Assembly (NCBI GenBank): GCA_039704465.1
Contig: JASFAU010000007.1
Span: 1,116,001-1,180,000, forward strand
Direction of reading: 5' to 3'
DNA length: 64,000 nt
Source of the DNA: Plasmodiophora brassicae
Taxonomy: Eukaryota > Endomyxa > Phytomyxea > Plasmodiophorida > Plasmodiophoridae
Shown: in pieces, positions 53,831-63,469 of the stretch
Layout of the letters: each line of letters starts with the position of its first letter
Position numbering within the stretch: position 1 is the stretch's first letter
Position numbers and translations under genes: made by a program
The notes under the pieces: generated by a model
What the model was told of the DNA's origin: nothing
The model's input: the letters and a program-made list of their open reading frames with translations, nothing else
Databases searched by the model: none

Positions 53831-54295
53831 TGCATTCAGCGCGCCCCTCCCCTCGAACCTGCAACTAGGCGCGCCACCTACTCTGCATGGCGACACGCAC
53901 ACAACCGACGGACGACGACGGCGGGGGGCGCGCGCGCGCGTCACTGACGCACTCCGATGCCGCCGCCGCTGTCCTCCCTGTCGGCTTTTCGCGCAGCGGG
54001 CGCGTGCCGACACAACCCGGTGCTCGTTTCGCGTCGTCTTCTCATCAGCGACCTGCGCTGCTGTTCTCCCGTTCGACAGGACGGGATCGGCGCCCGCTCG
54101 CCGAACGTCAACATTGCCAGCCAGAGGTAGGCGTCGTAGAACACCCATATGGAACAGACCGCGGTAGCTGTATTCGCATTGGCGGGCGACGAACGTCCGC
54201 CGACCATCGCCACATGAGGCCGGGCACCTCGTCGTCGTCGTCGTCGTCGTCGTGCCAGACAGCGCCGCGCAGTCCGGGACTGCAGTCTGCACTCG
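53831..54295. promoter_or_regulatory. Divergent region between the acyltransferase and eIF2B-beta
   Basis: About 460 bp. It has a (CG)n run near 53930 and a (CGT)n microsatellite of about nine units at 54227-54252. Upstream exon of the acyltransferase may intrude on the left. Confidence 0.4.
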
Positions 54296-55858
54296 ATGGG
54301 CGACTCGTCGATCCTGGCCGAGTTCGCCGAGGCGCTGCGCAGCGGCAGCGTTGACGGGTCGATCAACATCGCCAAGGGCACCGTCCGGGTATAGTGCCGC
54401 GCGCGTATCGCGGACGCGCCCGCCCCTGACGCTCGCGCTCGGCAGGTCCTGTCGCGCCTCGTCCGCGACTGCAATGCGCACACGGTGATCGGCCTGCTCG
54501 ACTACGTTCGCTCTTCCGGCAATCATCTCGTACGCTGGCGGATTCATCCATGGCCGCCTGCCGCTGTGTGCCCTCTGACGCGGCCGGTCGGTCTACCCAG
54601 GTTCGGACAAAGCCGCAGGAGCTCGTCATCGGCAACATCGTCCGGCGCGTCCTCGCCATTGTTCGCAGCGCGCACGTCGACGAGGGACACGTTTCCGTAA
54701 TTCGCTCCCGCGAGCAACGCCATCCCTGATGGGTCGTCTGACTGGCCCCGCAGGAGGACGGCACCATGTCCACGCTGGGGGATCACATCGACTTGAACGA
54801 CCCTTTAACGCCCTGTCGGTCGTCATCTCGAATTGTCGATGGCACGCCGGTCTGACCCCGTCCCAACTTGTTGTTCTAGCCATGCGTGAGGCCGTCGAGC
54901 TGGAGATGAGCGAGCTCTCCGAAGAGATTGGTACTGCGCTCGCTCGGCGGCCCCGCTGTGTGCCCCCTTCCCTGAACGTTTCCACCCTTGCAGACCTGAC
55001 GTTGACGAACGTGACGCAGTACGCCAAGGATCATATTCGATCGAGGTTTGCCGTCGCGTGCCCGACTCTCTCTCTCTCTGTATGGATGCTGAACGGCCGT
55101 CCGCCTGTCCAGCGAGGTGATTCTCACGTTCGGCAAGTCGTCGTCCGTGCTGTCGTTCCTGGTGGCCGGTGGCGGCAGTCGCGACGTCTCGGTGGTCGTT
55201 GCCGAATCCGGTCCACAGCGTCACGGGCACGACATGTGTGCCCTGCTGGCCCAGCGTGGGATCCGCGCGACGCTGATACCCGATTCGCACGTGTTCGCCA
55301 TCATGCCGCTTGTCAACAAGGTTATCATCGGGACACAGGTCTGGCCCGCGAGCTAGCGCGTATCGTGACGACCTGGCCACTGATCGGATGTCATCTCAGG
55401 CCGTACTTGCCGATGGGGGCATACTCGGCTATACAGGGTCGCATAACATTGCCGCGTGTGCCCAGGCCCACGCCGTTCCTGTCATCGTCGTCGCTGGGCT
55501 ATTCAAGTGCGTTGGGCCATCGGGTCCCCCGTACGACATCCTTCTGATGGTCGCCTGGTCAGGTTCAGCCCGCTGTACGCGTTCAGCCAAGACACGCTAA
55601 ATGCGCACAAACGCCCGAGCGATATCATGGCGTACGAAGACAGCTGCTCGACGCAGATCCACATCTACAACCCGGCGTTCGACTACGTCAGCCCCACGTA
55701 CATCACGCTCTACATCACCAACGTGTCAGTGCGGCACGCCCGAACTGCGTTTCGCCATCTCTGACCAGGTTTGTGGGCACAGTGGGCCGTACAGCCCATC
55801 GTACGTCTACCGATTACTGTCCGAGAGCTACCACCAGGCGGATCTCGACCTGAAATAG
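54296..55858 (+). CDS. EIF2B2: Translation initiation factor eIF2B subunit beta
   Basis: Part of the guanine-nucleotide exchange factor that recycles eIF2. Multi-exon. Family landmarks in order: start MGDSSILAEFAEALR, LVRDCNAHTVIGLLDYVRSS, PQELVIGNIVRRVLAIVRSA, VTQYAKDHIRS joined to EVILTFGKSSSVLSFLV, VVVAESGPQRHGHDMCALLA, GIRATLIPDSHVFAIMPLVN with KVIIGTQ, AVLADGGILGYTGSHNIAAC, HAVPVIVVAGLFK, RFSPLYAF, FDYVSPTYITLYITN, and the terminal YSPSYVYRLLSESYHQADL. These are specific to the beta subunit (the VNKVIIGT and SYIYRL...Y blocks). The last ~200 bp of this gene recur as a broken copy at about 58150-58320. Confidence 0.93.
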
Positions 55859-56180
55859 ATCATCTGCTCCCTTCCGGCGAATCGTCAGTGCAGCGCGCGC
55901 GAGTACCTGTGTCGGTTCAGATAGCGGAAGCCCCATTTTGTGTTCGTTAATAGCCCGGCCGAGCGGCGAGCGCCTGGTGAAATGCACTTCATGGACGATG
56001 CGCCGTTTCGTGCGGCAATATGGCTGCCGTATCCATCTACAGTAGGTCAGCGATCTCCGTTAGAGCACTGCCTGCTCTCGATTACCAGTACTGTCGTCCT
56101 TCACGCCGCATCGGCAGCGAGCCAGACATGTATTGTAACAATGCATGGGATGGGAGCGAACTGGGTGGCAATGCCTCCCG
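55859..56180. other. eIF2B-beta 3' flank, part of a segmental duplication
   Basis: No gene. Sequence such as GTGTTCGTTAATAGCCCGGC (about 55940) and ATGTATTGTAACAATGCATG (about 56127) recurs in altered form near 58550 and 58820, so this is duplicated DNA. Confidence 0.6.
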
Positions 56181-57775
56181 TCACGGCAGCAGCATAACGG
56201 TCGGCACAACAACCGCGGCAATCGTTGCAGGGATGACACTATACGCAGGTACGGCAGAGTTCGGGATGAATGGGCTGGTGCCGCCAGCAGGGGACGATGT
56301 CAAAGACGTGCTAGCGTCATCGGAAGATGACGGAGCAGGGAACGAATCGTGAGAAACGGGCGAAAGGCGACGACGTATCCGAGCACCGATGATCCGGCCA
56401 ATGACGGTGCCAGCAACCCCCGTAGCAGCCCCGGCGAAACGCATTTTGTGCCCGTCCCATAACCATCCACCTTTCGGCGCTGGACGAGGCCGCCGCAGTC
56501 GCCGGTACAGCCATATTTGTGCTGGTAAAAACAGAGTGCTTTGCAGTAACCATCGTGCAAACAATGGACCATACGTCTTGTTCTCTGGAGGGATACCACG
56601 ACAAGGTGGCGTGACCGTGTGCGTAACGCGTCTCGCCGTATTCCCTATGGGATTCCCGGATGCGCTTGGACTCGTGCGAAGGTTTGATCTCGGCGAGAAG
56701 TACCAGGAGATCCTGAAGGCGCTGCCCTCCGAAGTGGTACACCAGCTCGACGGGCACCATCACGGAGGAGCCCTTGTTGTACAAGGATGGACCTGCCCAC
56801 TTCGATGGTCTGGCTGATTAACCTGGCACTGTCGAATGCGAACCTGGGCGAGTTCACGAGACCGGATACGCGACCAAGACCGTCGGCGACATGACGCGAA
56901 ACGATGTCGTTGACCACATGGAGGCGCCCATCCATGACCAGCCCTTCGATAGCGCTCGCAGCCTCCTCACGGATAACAATGGGGATCGTCGACACCAACT
57001 GAGCGGCTGCCTCCTCGTCAGCAAGAACGTGGATGTGGACGTGCCCGTGGACGTCAACAGCCCCAACAGCATGAAGAAGAGACAGTAGTTCGGGTATGCT
57101 CGAACGGATAGCGCCGTCCATTCGATCGAAAACCATCGTGACAAACTGGCCAAGGTCATATGGGCCCGTCGCTGCGAGGGCCGCATCGCGGATGGACGCG
57201 ACCGACAGTGAGTTGAGGAACCTGTCCAATTGCACCGGGTCGAACTTGGACAGTCGTGTTGCAATCTCGACCAGCGAGCGCGTCCCGTACACCGTCCACT
57301 GATGGTCGTCGCGAATCCCGGCTGCTAGACCCTCGACGACGCGCCGGACGACGCCTCGGACGATGCGCTGGACCAAAGGACGATCGTTCAGCGTCTGCAG
57401 GGAATCAGAAATGGCGGGGCGGATCGTTTCCAACAACGTTTCGAAGCGACGTGTGACGCGCTCTGGGTCAGCATGCAACGCGGCGACATGCTGCCAGTTG
57501 ATGCCGGCAATGTCCATGAAGGGTCGCTGCCCGTTTAGGCATTCGAAGACGACGTCAGCCTCACTGTCGAACACGGTTATGATGACAGGAACGACAACGG
57601 GGGCCAGGTCAGACGCCAGCCTGTTGCATAGGATGGGCGCTTCTTCGCCGTCGAGCACCGGGCAGAACACGTTAGACAGCGTCGACGATATCAGGCGCTG
57701 GAGGTCCGCACGGTCGGGAACGGACCCGCCACCAACCGTCGATAGGCAGATACCGACAAGCCCAACCAATAACAT
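56181..57775 (-). CDS. Novel secreted/membrane protein family, copy 1
   Basis: Not recognised. Start at 57775: MLLVGLVGICLSTVGGGSVP is a signal peptide or anchor. The conserved body has FCPVLDGEEAPILCNRLASD, a third Cys in FECLNGQRPFMDIAGINW, RFETLLETIRPAI, LNDRPLVQRIVRGVVRRVVE, FVTMVFDRMDGAIRSSIPE and VSRHVADGLGRVSGLV. One continuous frame of 377 residues runs to a stop at 56645. A second frame downstream (about 56564-56181) ends SAVPAYSVIPATIAAVVVPT plus VMLLP, a hydrophobic end that copy 2 also has, so the true C-terminus may be spliced to it. Three copies in tandem with paralogues at 58876 and 60741. Confidence 0.6.
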
Positions 57776-58002
57776 GGCCAGGCCCGCCGAGATAGAAACC
57801 TGTTGTGGAGGCGGCCCGCAGCTGCATCCGGGTCGAGACGATGGAAACGCCGTCGAAGATTCCGGACCCCTGGTTGCCCACCCCGTGGCGGCTGAAGCGC
57901 GCGCAAGAGTGCGCACCTGCCGCGGAGTTTGCTGTACAGCCGGTAGCTCCGTATTTAGCACCCTACAAGAGTCCAGGGGTACCTCGGAAAATTCCTGTAG
58001 GT

Positions 58003-58078
58003 AGACCGGACCGCCCAACTTACATAGGTAGGCCACGAAAGCAGCTGCTCTCGTGGCCTAATTTGGGCGGTCCGGTCT
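58003..58078. repeat. Nested foldback palindrome (~76 bp)
   Basis: Outer arms AGACCGGACCGCCCA (58003-58017) and TGGGCGGTCCGGTCT (58064-58078) are exact reverse complements. An inner 32-bp palindrome at 58029-58060 (TAGGCCACGA...TCGTGGCCTA around GCAGCTGC) has one mismatched pair. It lies ~230 bp upstream of the copy 1 start codon. Compact size and perfect arms suggest a recent foldback or MITE-like insertion. Confidence 0.8.
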
Positions 58079-58149
58079 GCAAAACATCTCACCGGAAAAG
58101 CTCAAGCCCATCGATGATCTACAACGCAGCGCTCGCATGACAATGTCAG

Positions 58150-58320
58150 CACCACCTATACGTATGCTCTACATCACCAACGTGTGGTTCGCCATCTCTA
58201 AGCTGGACGTGGACACAGTGGGCCGTACAGCCCATCTTACGTCTACCGATTACTGTCCGAGAGCTACAGCCAGGGGGACCTCAGCTTGAACTTGATCGCT
58301 TCCGGCGAAACGTCAATTCA
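58150..58320 (+). pseudogene. Duplicated 3' end of eIF2B-beta
   Basis: CTCTACATCACCAACGTGT near 58165 and GGGCCGTACAGCCCATCTTA, TCTACCGATTACTGTCCGAG, TTCCGGCGAA near 58222-58305 repeat, with substitutions and deletions, the last exons and 3' flank of eIF2B-beta (about 55707-55885). No upstream part of the gene is present, so it is a truncated passenger of the duplication. Confidence 0.85.
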
Positions 58321-58875
58321 TCACGTTAGTACATATCGGTGCGTAGTCAGTGGAATGTCGAAACACGTTCGACAACGCGCTGTCCAGCGACGGCGTCCGC
58401 CCGACCGGCTGACGTTTTAAATGGAACCATATCATGGTACGTACGATGCACCATGCTCTTCACCATCTGGCCCATGACGTTGCCGACCAGACACACCGCG
58501 CCGAACTCCAACGAACCCGGCCAGCTTTCCTGGACCGAGCTCCAATTGTGCTCGTTGATAGCCCAACCGAGGTGCGAGCACCTGTTGAAATGCACCGCAC
58601 GGTCGACGCTGGCCGAGGCGGTTTCGTTCAGCGAGACCGTCCCTGTCGACTGGGCAATGTTGTACCAGGGGAACCGCGGCGAACGCCTTCGGAAACGTCC
58701 CCGTACCGCAATTCCCCGGCCCTCCGGGTCGACGCGCTGCCGACTCCATCAAGGTCAACCAACCCCGATCGATATGGCACTGCCTGCAATCCGTCGTCGT
58801 TCACGCCGCACAGGCAGTGCCATGTATTGTAACGGTGCATGCGGTGGAGCCGAACTGGGTCACAACAGTCACCCG
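58321..58875. other. Duplicated non-coding flank
   Basis: Diverged counterpart of 55890-56180. No gene supported; open frames here are chance. Confidence 0.5.
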
Positions 58876-60406
58876 TCATGGTAGCATCATAACGATCGGG
58901 ATAGCAACCGCGGCAATCGTTGCAGGGATCGCAATGCAGGGAGACATGGCTGAATTCTTGATAAACGGGCCAGTGTCGTTAGCAGAGCGGTACTTGGACA
59001 AAGTCCATGACGCAACACAGCAGCTGCGGCAATGGAACTTACCAAGGCAGTCGCCCCCAACGAGGTGAAACGAAGTGCGTCCCTTACCCCTGGCGGACCA
59101 CGTTCCGGAACGGCTGGGCGAGTCCGCATTTGTCTGTCCACAGTCACGATTGGTGCAGCGATTGCTGCAGTTACAATGCTTGCCACCAACGCCTTCTGAA
59201 ACAACGAACCAAATTTCTTGGTTGCTAGACCGGGAGCTGGGGGAGCTGGGAATGCACTCGTCGAGGAATACGCTACTGGGTTCGTCCAAGATGCGATTGG
59301 GACTTGTACAGGGATGGCATGACCTTGGGTTCCAGGAAAATTTGCAGGCGGCGGGCCCGGAAACAGTAGACCAGCTTGGAGGGCGCCATCACGGACGAGT
59401 CCATGCTGTATAAGAATGGACCTACCCGCCGCGATGGTCTGACCGATTGAACGGGCAGTGTCGACTGCGAACGTTGACGAGCTCACGAAACCGGATAAGC
59501 GACCAAGACCGTCGCAGACATGACGCGAAACGGTGTTGCTGACAACGTGGTAACCCCATCCATGACCAGCCATTCGATAGCGTTCGCAGCCTCCTGCCTG
59601 ATAGCAATGGGTATCGTGGACGCTATTTGTGCGGCTACCTCCAGCTCGTCGGCAAGAACGTGGGCGCGGACCTGCCCGTTAATGTCAACGGCCCCGACAT
59701 CACGTAGACGTGAACGCACTTCGGCCATGTTTGAACGGATAACGTCTTCCATTCGATCGAAAACCGTCGTGACATACTGGCCAAGGTCATATGGGGCCGC
59801 CGCTGCGAGGGCCGCATCGCGGATGGACGCAACCGACAGTGCGTCGGCGACCCTGGTCAGTTGCACTGGGTCAAATTCGGACAGTCGCGTTGCAATGACG
59901 ACCAGCGAGCGGGTCACGTGCTTCATCCACAGGCGGTCGTCGCGAATCCCGGCCGCTAGACCCTCAGCGACACGCCGGAAGACGCCTTGCACGATGCGCT
60001 GGACCAAAGGACGATCGTTCAAGATCTGCAGGGAAGCCAAGATGGCCGGACGGATCGTGTCCAACAGCGTTTCGAAGAGACGTGTGGCGCGCTCTGGGTC
60101 AGCATGCAACGCGGCGACTTGCTGCCAGTTGATGCCAGCAATATCCATGAAGGGGCGCTGCCCGGTTATGCACTTGAAGACGGCACTGCCCTCACCGCCG
60201 AACACGGTCCAGATGGCAGGAACGACAACGGGAGCCAGGTCCGATGCCAGCCTGCTGCACAGGATGGGCGCTTCTTCGCCGTCGAGCACCGGACAGAATA
60301 CGTCAGTCAGCGTCGACGACATCAGACGCTCGAGGCCCGCCCGATCTGAGACGGATCCGACACCAGCCGCCGCCAGATAGACCCCGACAAGCCCAACGAG
60401 CAACAT
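58876..60406 (-). pseudogene. Novel secreted/membrane protein family, copy 2 (frameshifted)
   Basis: Start at 60406, MLLVGLVGVYLAAAGVGSV. The body matches copy 1 closely (VFCPVLDGEEAPILCSRLAS, FKCITGQRPFMDIAGINWQQ, YVTTVFDRMEDVIRSNMAE). Alignment with copy 1 shows one base fewer in the segment after ATGGATGGG (about 59538-59560). The original frame then ends prematurely at 59483, while the family sequence (VSRHVCDGLGRLSGFVSS) continues in the next frame. The end carries the copy-1-like hydrophobic tail IPATIAAVAIPIVMMLP at about 58876-58930, in yet another frame. So it is probably a pseudogene, though a small intron cannot be fully excluded. Confidence 0.6.
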
Positions 60407-60609
60407 CACCACGTTGTGCGAGATCCGCACCTGATACCGAAATGGACGGCGGCCGGTTCCTGCCTGTGTTTGCCCAGCCTGGCGGGGTCCACGAACCTTC
60501 GTTGACACCTGCGGGCACGGCCTATTCTTGGCGCCAGTCCCGTTCCGACGCTGGAGAGCTCTCGTCTGGCGAACGTTCTGTCCTGTACCCGCCTAGGTAG
60601 TACGTAATT

Positions 60610-60720
60610 AATCAGGCTATGGCGGCCTCGCCCGGGAGCAGGACGGGGCGGATGGTGGCCTGGTCGATCGCGCGACCGGGTGCCACTCGCCAGCAACGCC
60701 GGCGACGAAGCGCGTGAGAG
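60610..60720 (+). pseudogene. Duplicated 5' fragment of the LCMT-like methyltransferase
   Basis: ATGGTGGCCTGGTCGATCG near 60652 and the following CACTCGCCAGCAACG repeat the beginning of the methyltransferase gene (about 62309-62355). The upstream segment is shortened relative to the real gene and no full frame remains. It sits between copies 2 and 3 of the novel family, mirroring the intact gene after copy 3. Confidence 0.75.
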
Positions 60721-60740
60721 CTGATCAAGACACGAAACGT

Positions 60741-61985
60741 CTAAACGTGGACGGTAGAAATGGACGAACCGCCAGGTCGGCGCCTCAGAACATCGACGAT
60801 AGTGAACAGTGCAGAGACACCGGCCGCAACGGTGAACCGGTTTGTGACCACGTTCCATAGCCGCCCAGCTATCGGCGCTGGGCGAGCTCGCGCTTGGCGA
60901 TGACGACGGGTTGTCAGCCACCCAAGTAGCGGTACGGCCAACAGTAGCGAAGCAAGCGCCTTCCTCGCTGGACGGCGCCGTCGCGGAACAGCATGGGCAG
61001 CCCCCCAAACGATCAATGAGATGGCCGCGCCGCCGGTCTGGCTGATTAACCGGGCACCATCGCCTGCGAATCTGGGCGATTTCACGAACACGGATAAGCG
61101 GCCAAGACCGCTGGCGACATGACTCGAAACAACGGAGGTGAACAAGTGGTCACGGCTGGCGAGTTCCTCAATCAGGTCTGCGGCGTCCTGCCGTATAGCT
61201 TTCGGGATCGCCAACAGTACTCGTGCGGCAACCTCTTCCTCAATGTGAAGGTGCCCGTCGGCATCAACGAAGGGGGCATCACGAAGGCATGACCGTAACT
61301 CGGGCATGTTTGAACGGATAACGCCGTCCATGCGATCGAAAACCGTCGTGACATACCGGTCAAGGTCGTACGGGGCCGCCGCTGCAACGGCCGCATCGCG
61401 GAAGGACGCGTCCGACAACGAGGTGACGAACCTGCTCAGTTGCTTTGTGTCGATGATGGACCGTCGCACGGCAACCTCGACCAGTTTCAGCGAGAGAGCC
61501 CCGTACAGCATCCACTGCCCGTCGTCGAGAATCCCGGCTGCGATGCGCATGAAAGCGCCTCGGATGATGCGCTGGACCAAGGGGCGATCGTTCAGGGCCT
61601 GAAGGGCGGGTAATAGGGCAGGACGGATCGTGTTCAACAATGTTTCGAAGCGGTTCGTGACGCGGTCCGGGTCGCAATGCAACGAAACGACGTGCGCCCA
61701 GTTGATGTCGGTAACGTCCATGAAGCGCCGCTGCCCGGTTACGCACTCGAGAACGACGTCGGCTTCACTGCCGAACACGGCCTGGACGACAGGCACCACG
61801 GCGGGTGCCAGATCCGACGCCAGCCTTTTGCACAGGCGGGGCGCTTCTTCGCCGTCACCGAGCACCGGGCAGAGCACGTTCGACAGCGTCGACGATATCA
61901 AGCGCTCCAGGGCCACACGGTCGGGGACGGACCCGACACCGGCCGCCATCAGGCAGATGCCAACGACAAGTCCAGCCAACAACAT
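60741..61985 (-). CDS. Novel secreted/membrane protein family, copy 3 (intact)
   Basis: Single exon, 414 residues, start 61985: MLLAGLVVGICLMAAGVGSV as signal or anchor. The core keeps the family landmarks: LCPVLGDGEEAPRLCKRLAS, LECVTGQRRFMDVTDINW, RFETLLNTIRPALL, LNDRPLVQRIIRGAFMRIA, YVTTVFDRMDGVIRSNMPE, VSSHVASGLGRLSVFV. Three cysteines are conserved across the copies. The C-terminus differs from copies 1 and 2: hydrophobic stretches AAISLIVWGAAHAV, ALASLLLAVPLLGWL and FTVAAGVSALFTIVDVL, separated by Arg-rich loops, suggest membrane segments. Function unknown; no known domain seen. Divergent from the methyltransferase gene, 260 bp apart. Confidence 0.75.
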   Translation of the reverse strand: MLLAGLVVGICLMAAGVGSVPDRVALERLISSTLSNVLCPVLGDGEEAPRLCKRLASDLAPAVVPVVQAVFGSEADVVLECVTGQRRFMDVTDINWAHVVSLHCDPDRVTNRFETLLNTIRPALLPALQALNDRPLVQRIIRGAFMRIAAGILDDGQWMLYGALSLKLVEVAVRRSIIDTKQLSRFVTSLSDASFRDAAVAAAAPYDLDRYVTTVFDRMDGVIRSNMPELRSCLRDAPFVDADGHLHIEEEVAARVLLAIPKAIRQDAADLIEELASRDHLFTSVVSSHVASGLGRLSVFVKSPRFAGDGARLISQTGGAAISLIVWGAAHAVPRRRRPARKALASLLLAVPLLGWLTTRRHRQARARPAPIAGRLWNVVTNRFTVAAGVSALFTIVDVLRRRPGGSSISTVHV

Positions 61986-62244
61986 GGTCAGGCTGCCTGC
62001 TGCGTTGAAGAGGCCCAGGCAGCAGTCCGCGAAGCGCTGCCGCGCGCTGTGGCGGGGAATTCCCCGGACCCCCTGGCTCGGCCTGTTCCCGATTTAGAAC
62101 TGCGCGAGGACAAGTGCCAAGTGCTGCTATTGAGGGTTGGGGGTCTATGATTGCGCGTGTCGATTTCGTGTGGGTTACCGCGCGTGTGTGACTGATCTGC
62201 GGAAGGAGCCGACCGGGCGACGGCCCCTTGATTGGCGATAGAGA

Positions 62245-63255
62245 ATGGAGCGCGAGGCGGCGGCGTCGCAGGCGATCGAGGCCAAGCCCGAGAGCACGAC
62301 GGCGCGCATGGTGGCCTGGTCGATCGTGTCCGGGTGGCATTCGCCGGAAACGGCGGCGGTCATCGACGCGATCCTGCCGCCGGACACGAAGCGCCTGACC
62401 GGCGACGTCCTGCGACACTATGCGACCAGGTCGCCCATCTGGACCAAGCTCTGTGAGACGGTGATCCTGTTGGCGTATGGCTGCATGGCCGTTGCCTGCG
62501 CCGTTCTGCAGGTGCTGGGCCTGATGCGCAAGGACGCGCCTGTCATCCCCGCCGCGATTCACACTGCCTTTCGGAAGCGCATCATCTACGATGAAGTCGT
62601 CGACGCCATCGAGAAGGGCCTCGCCCGCCAGGTCGTCGTACTTGGCGGCGGCTACGACGTCCTCTGCATGCAGTTGTCGCGAACATACCCGAACGTGCTG
62701 TTCGTCGAAGTCGATCAACCGAACACGCAGCTGGGGAAACGCGTTGCCGCTGGGCACATCTACGGGACGAACCCGCCTCGCAATCACCGTTTCGCCGGTG
62801 TCGACTTCCGATTCCAGACGGTCGAGCAAGTCCTGGCCACGACGGTTCCCGAATGGAAGAACGATGTGAAGTCGGTGGCGGTCGCCGAGGGCGTCTGGCC
62901 GTACCTGACGCCGGACGTCATTCGCGAATCGCTGCGCTCGTTCCGACGCATCTCGGCAATCGGTTCGGTCTACGTCTTCAACTACTACGTGGATGAAAGC
63001 CGGCAAGTGCCGCGCCCCATCGTGAAAGCCATTCAGTTCCTGATCGGCACGTTCGCCAAGGAGCCGTTCCGCTACTTGCCTGAGACCGCCGACGAAGTGG
63101 GGCGCCTGGTCAGCGGCGAAGGTTTCGACGTCGACCTGTCGGCGACGCGCACGGATTGCTATCAGCGATACATCGTCGGCAGCAAGTTCGAACCGATCGT
63201 CCCGGACTCCACCAGCTACTTCTCCAAGTTCATCGGGATTGCCGTCTCGAAGTAG
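62245..63255 (+). CDS. SAM-dependent methyltransferase of the leucine carboxyl methyltransferase (LCMT) superfamily
   Basis: Single exon, 336 residues. The fold-specific motifs are in place: RKRIIYDEVVDAIEKGLARQ leading to motif I VVVLGGGYDVL, the acidic loop VLFVEVDQPNTQLGKR, MOTIF-like SVAVAEGVWPYLTPDVIRES and the C-terminal FDVDLSATRTDCYQRYIVG. This pattern fits the LCMT/TIGR00027-type group, which is mostly bacterial plus PP2A-methylating enzymes in eukaryotes; the substrate cannot be read from the sequence. One hydrophobic segment (about 68-92, VILLAYGCMAVACAVLQVLG) may anchor it to a membrane, unusual for LCMT1. A 5' piece of this gene is duplicated at 60610. Confidence 0.8.
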   Translation: MEREAAASQAIEAKPESTTARMVAWSIVSGWHSPETAAVIDAILPPDTKRLTGDVLRHYATRSPIWTKLCETVILLAYGCMAVACAVLQVLGLMRKDAPVIPAAIHTAFRKRIIYDEVVDAIEKGLARQVVVLGGGYDVLCMQLSRTYPNVLFVEVDQPNTQLGKRVAAGHIYGTNPPRNHRFAGVDFRFQTVEQVLATTVPEWKNDVKSVAVAEGVWPYLTPDVIRESLRSFRRISAIGSVYVFNYYVDESRQVPRPIVKAIQFLIGTFAKEPFRYLPETADEVGRLVSGEGFDVDLSATRTDCYQRYIVGSKFEPIVPDSTSYFSKFIGIAVSK

Positions 63256-63469
63256 TACTGCTCTCGTGTCGGTGCCCTGCTGGGCGCGTCGACCACACAT
63301 CGTACCAACACGAGCAGGACTGTCTCCAGTGAATAAATACCAGATTACTCAATGCTGGTCTGCAGGCATGCCAGCTTGCATGTCATGAATCTATGAGAGG
63401 AGCCAGCTGTGAAATACGGGCACAGCCGACGACGTGATCAAGCGACGTCAGGCCAGTCACAGGAGGAAC

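Noticed and set aside
62245..63255. Bacterial contamination suggested by the methyltransferase
   Set aside because: A duplicated 5' piece of the same gene lies between eukaryotic loci at 60610, so it belongs to this genome.
61855..63300. 481-codon minus frame across the methyltransferase and the start of family copy 3
   Set aside because: Antisense of a methyltransferase with all motifs; it also runs through the promoter region and into the family gene in another frame.
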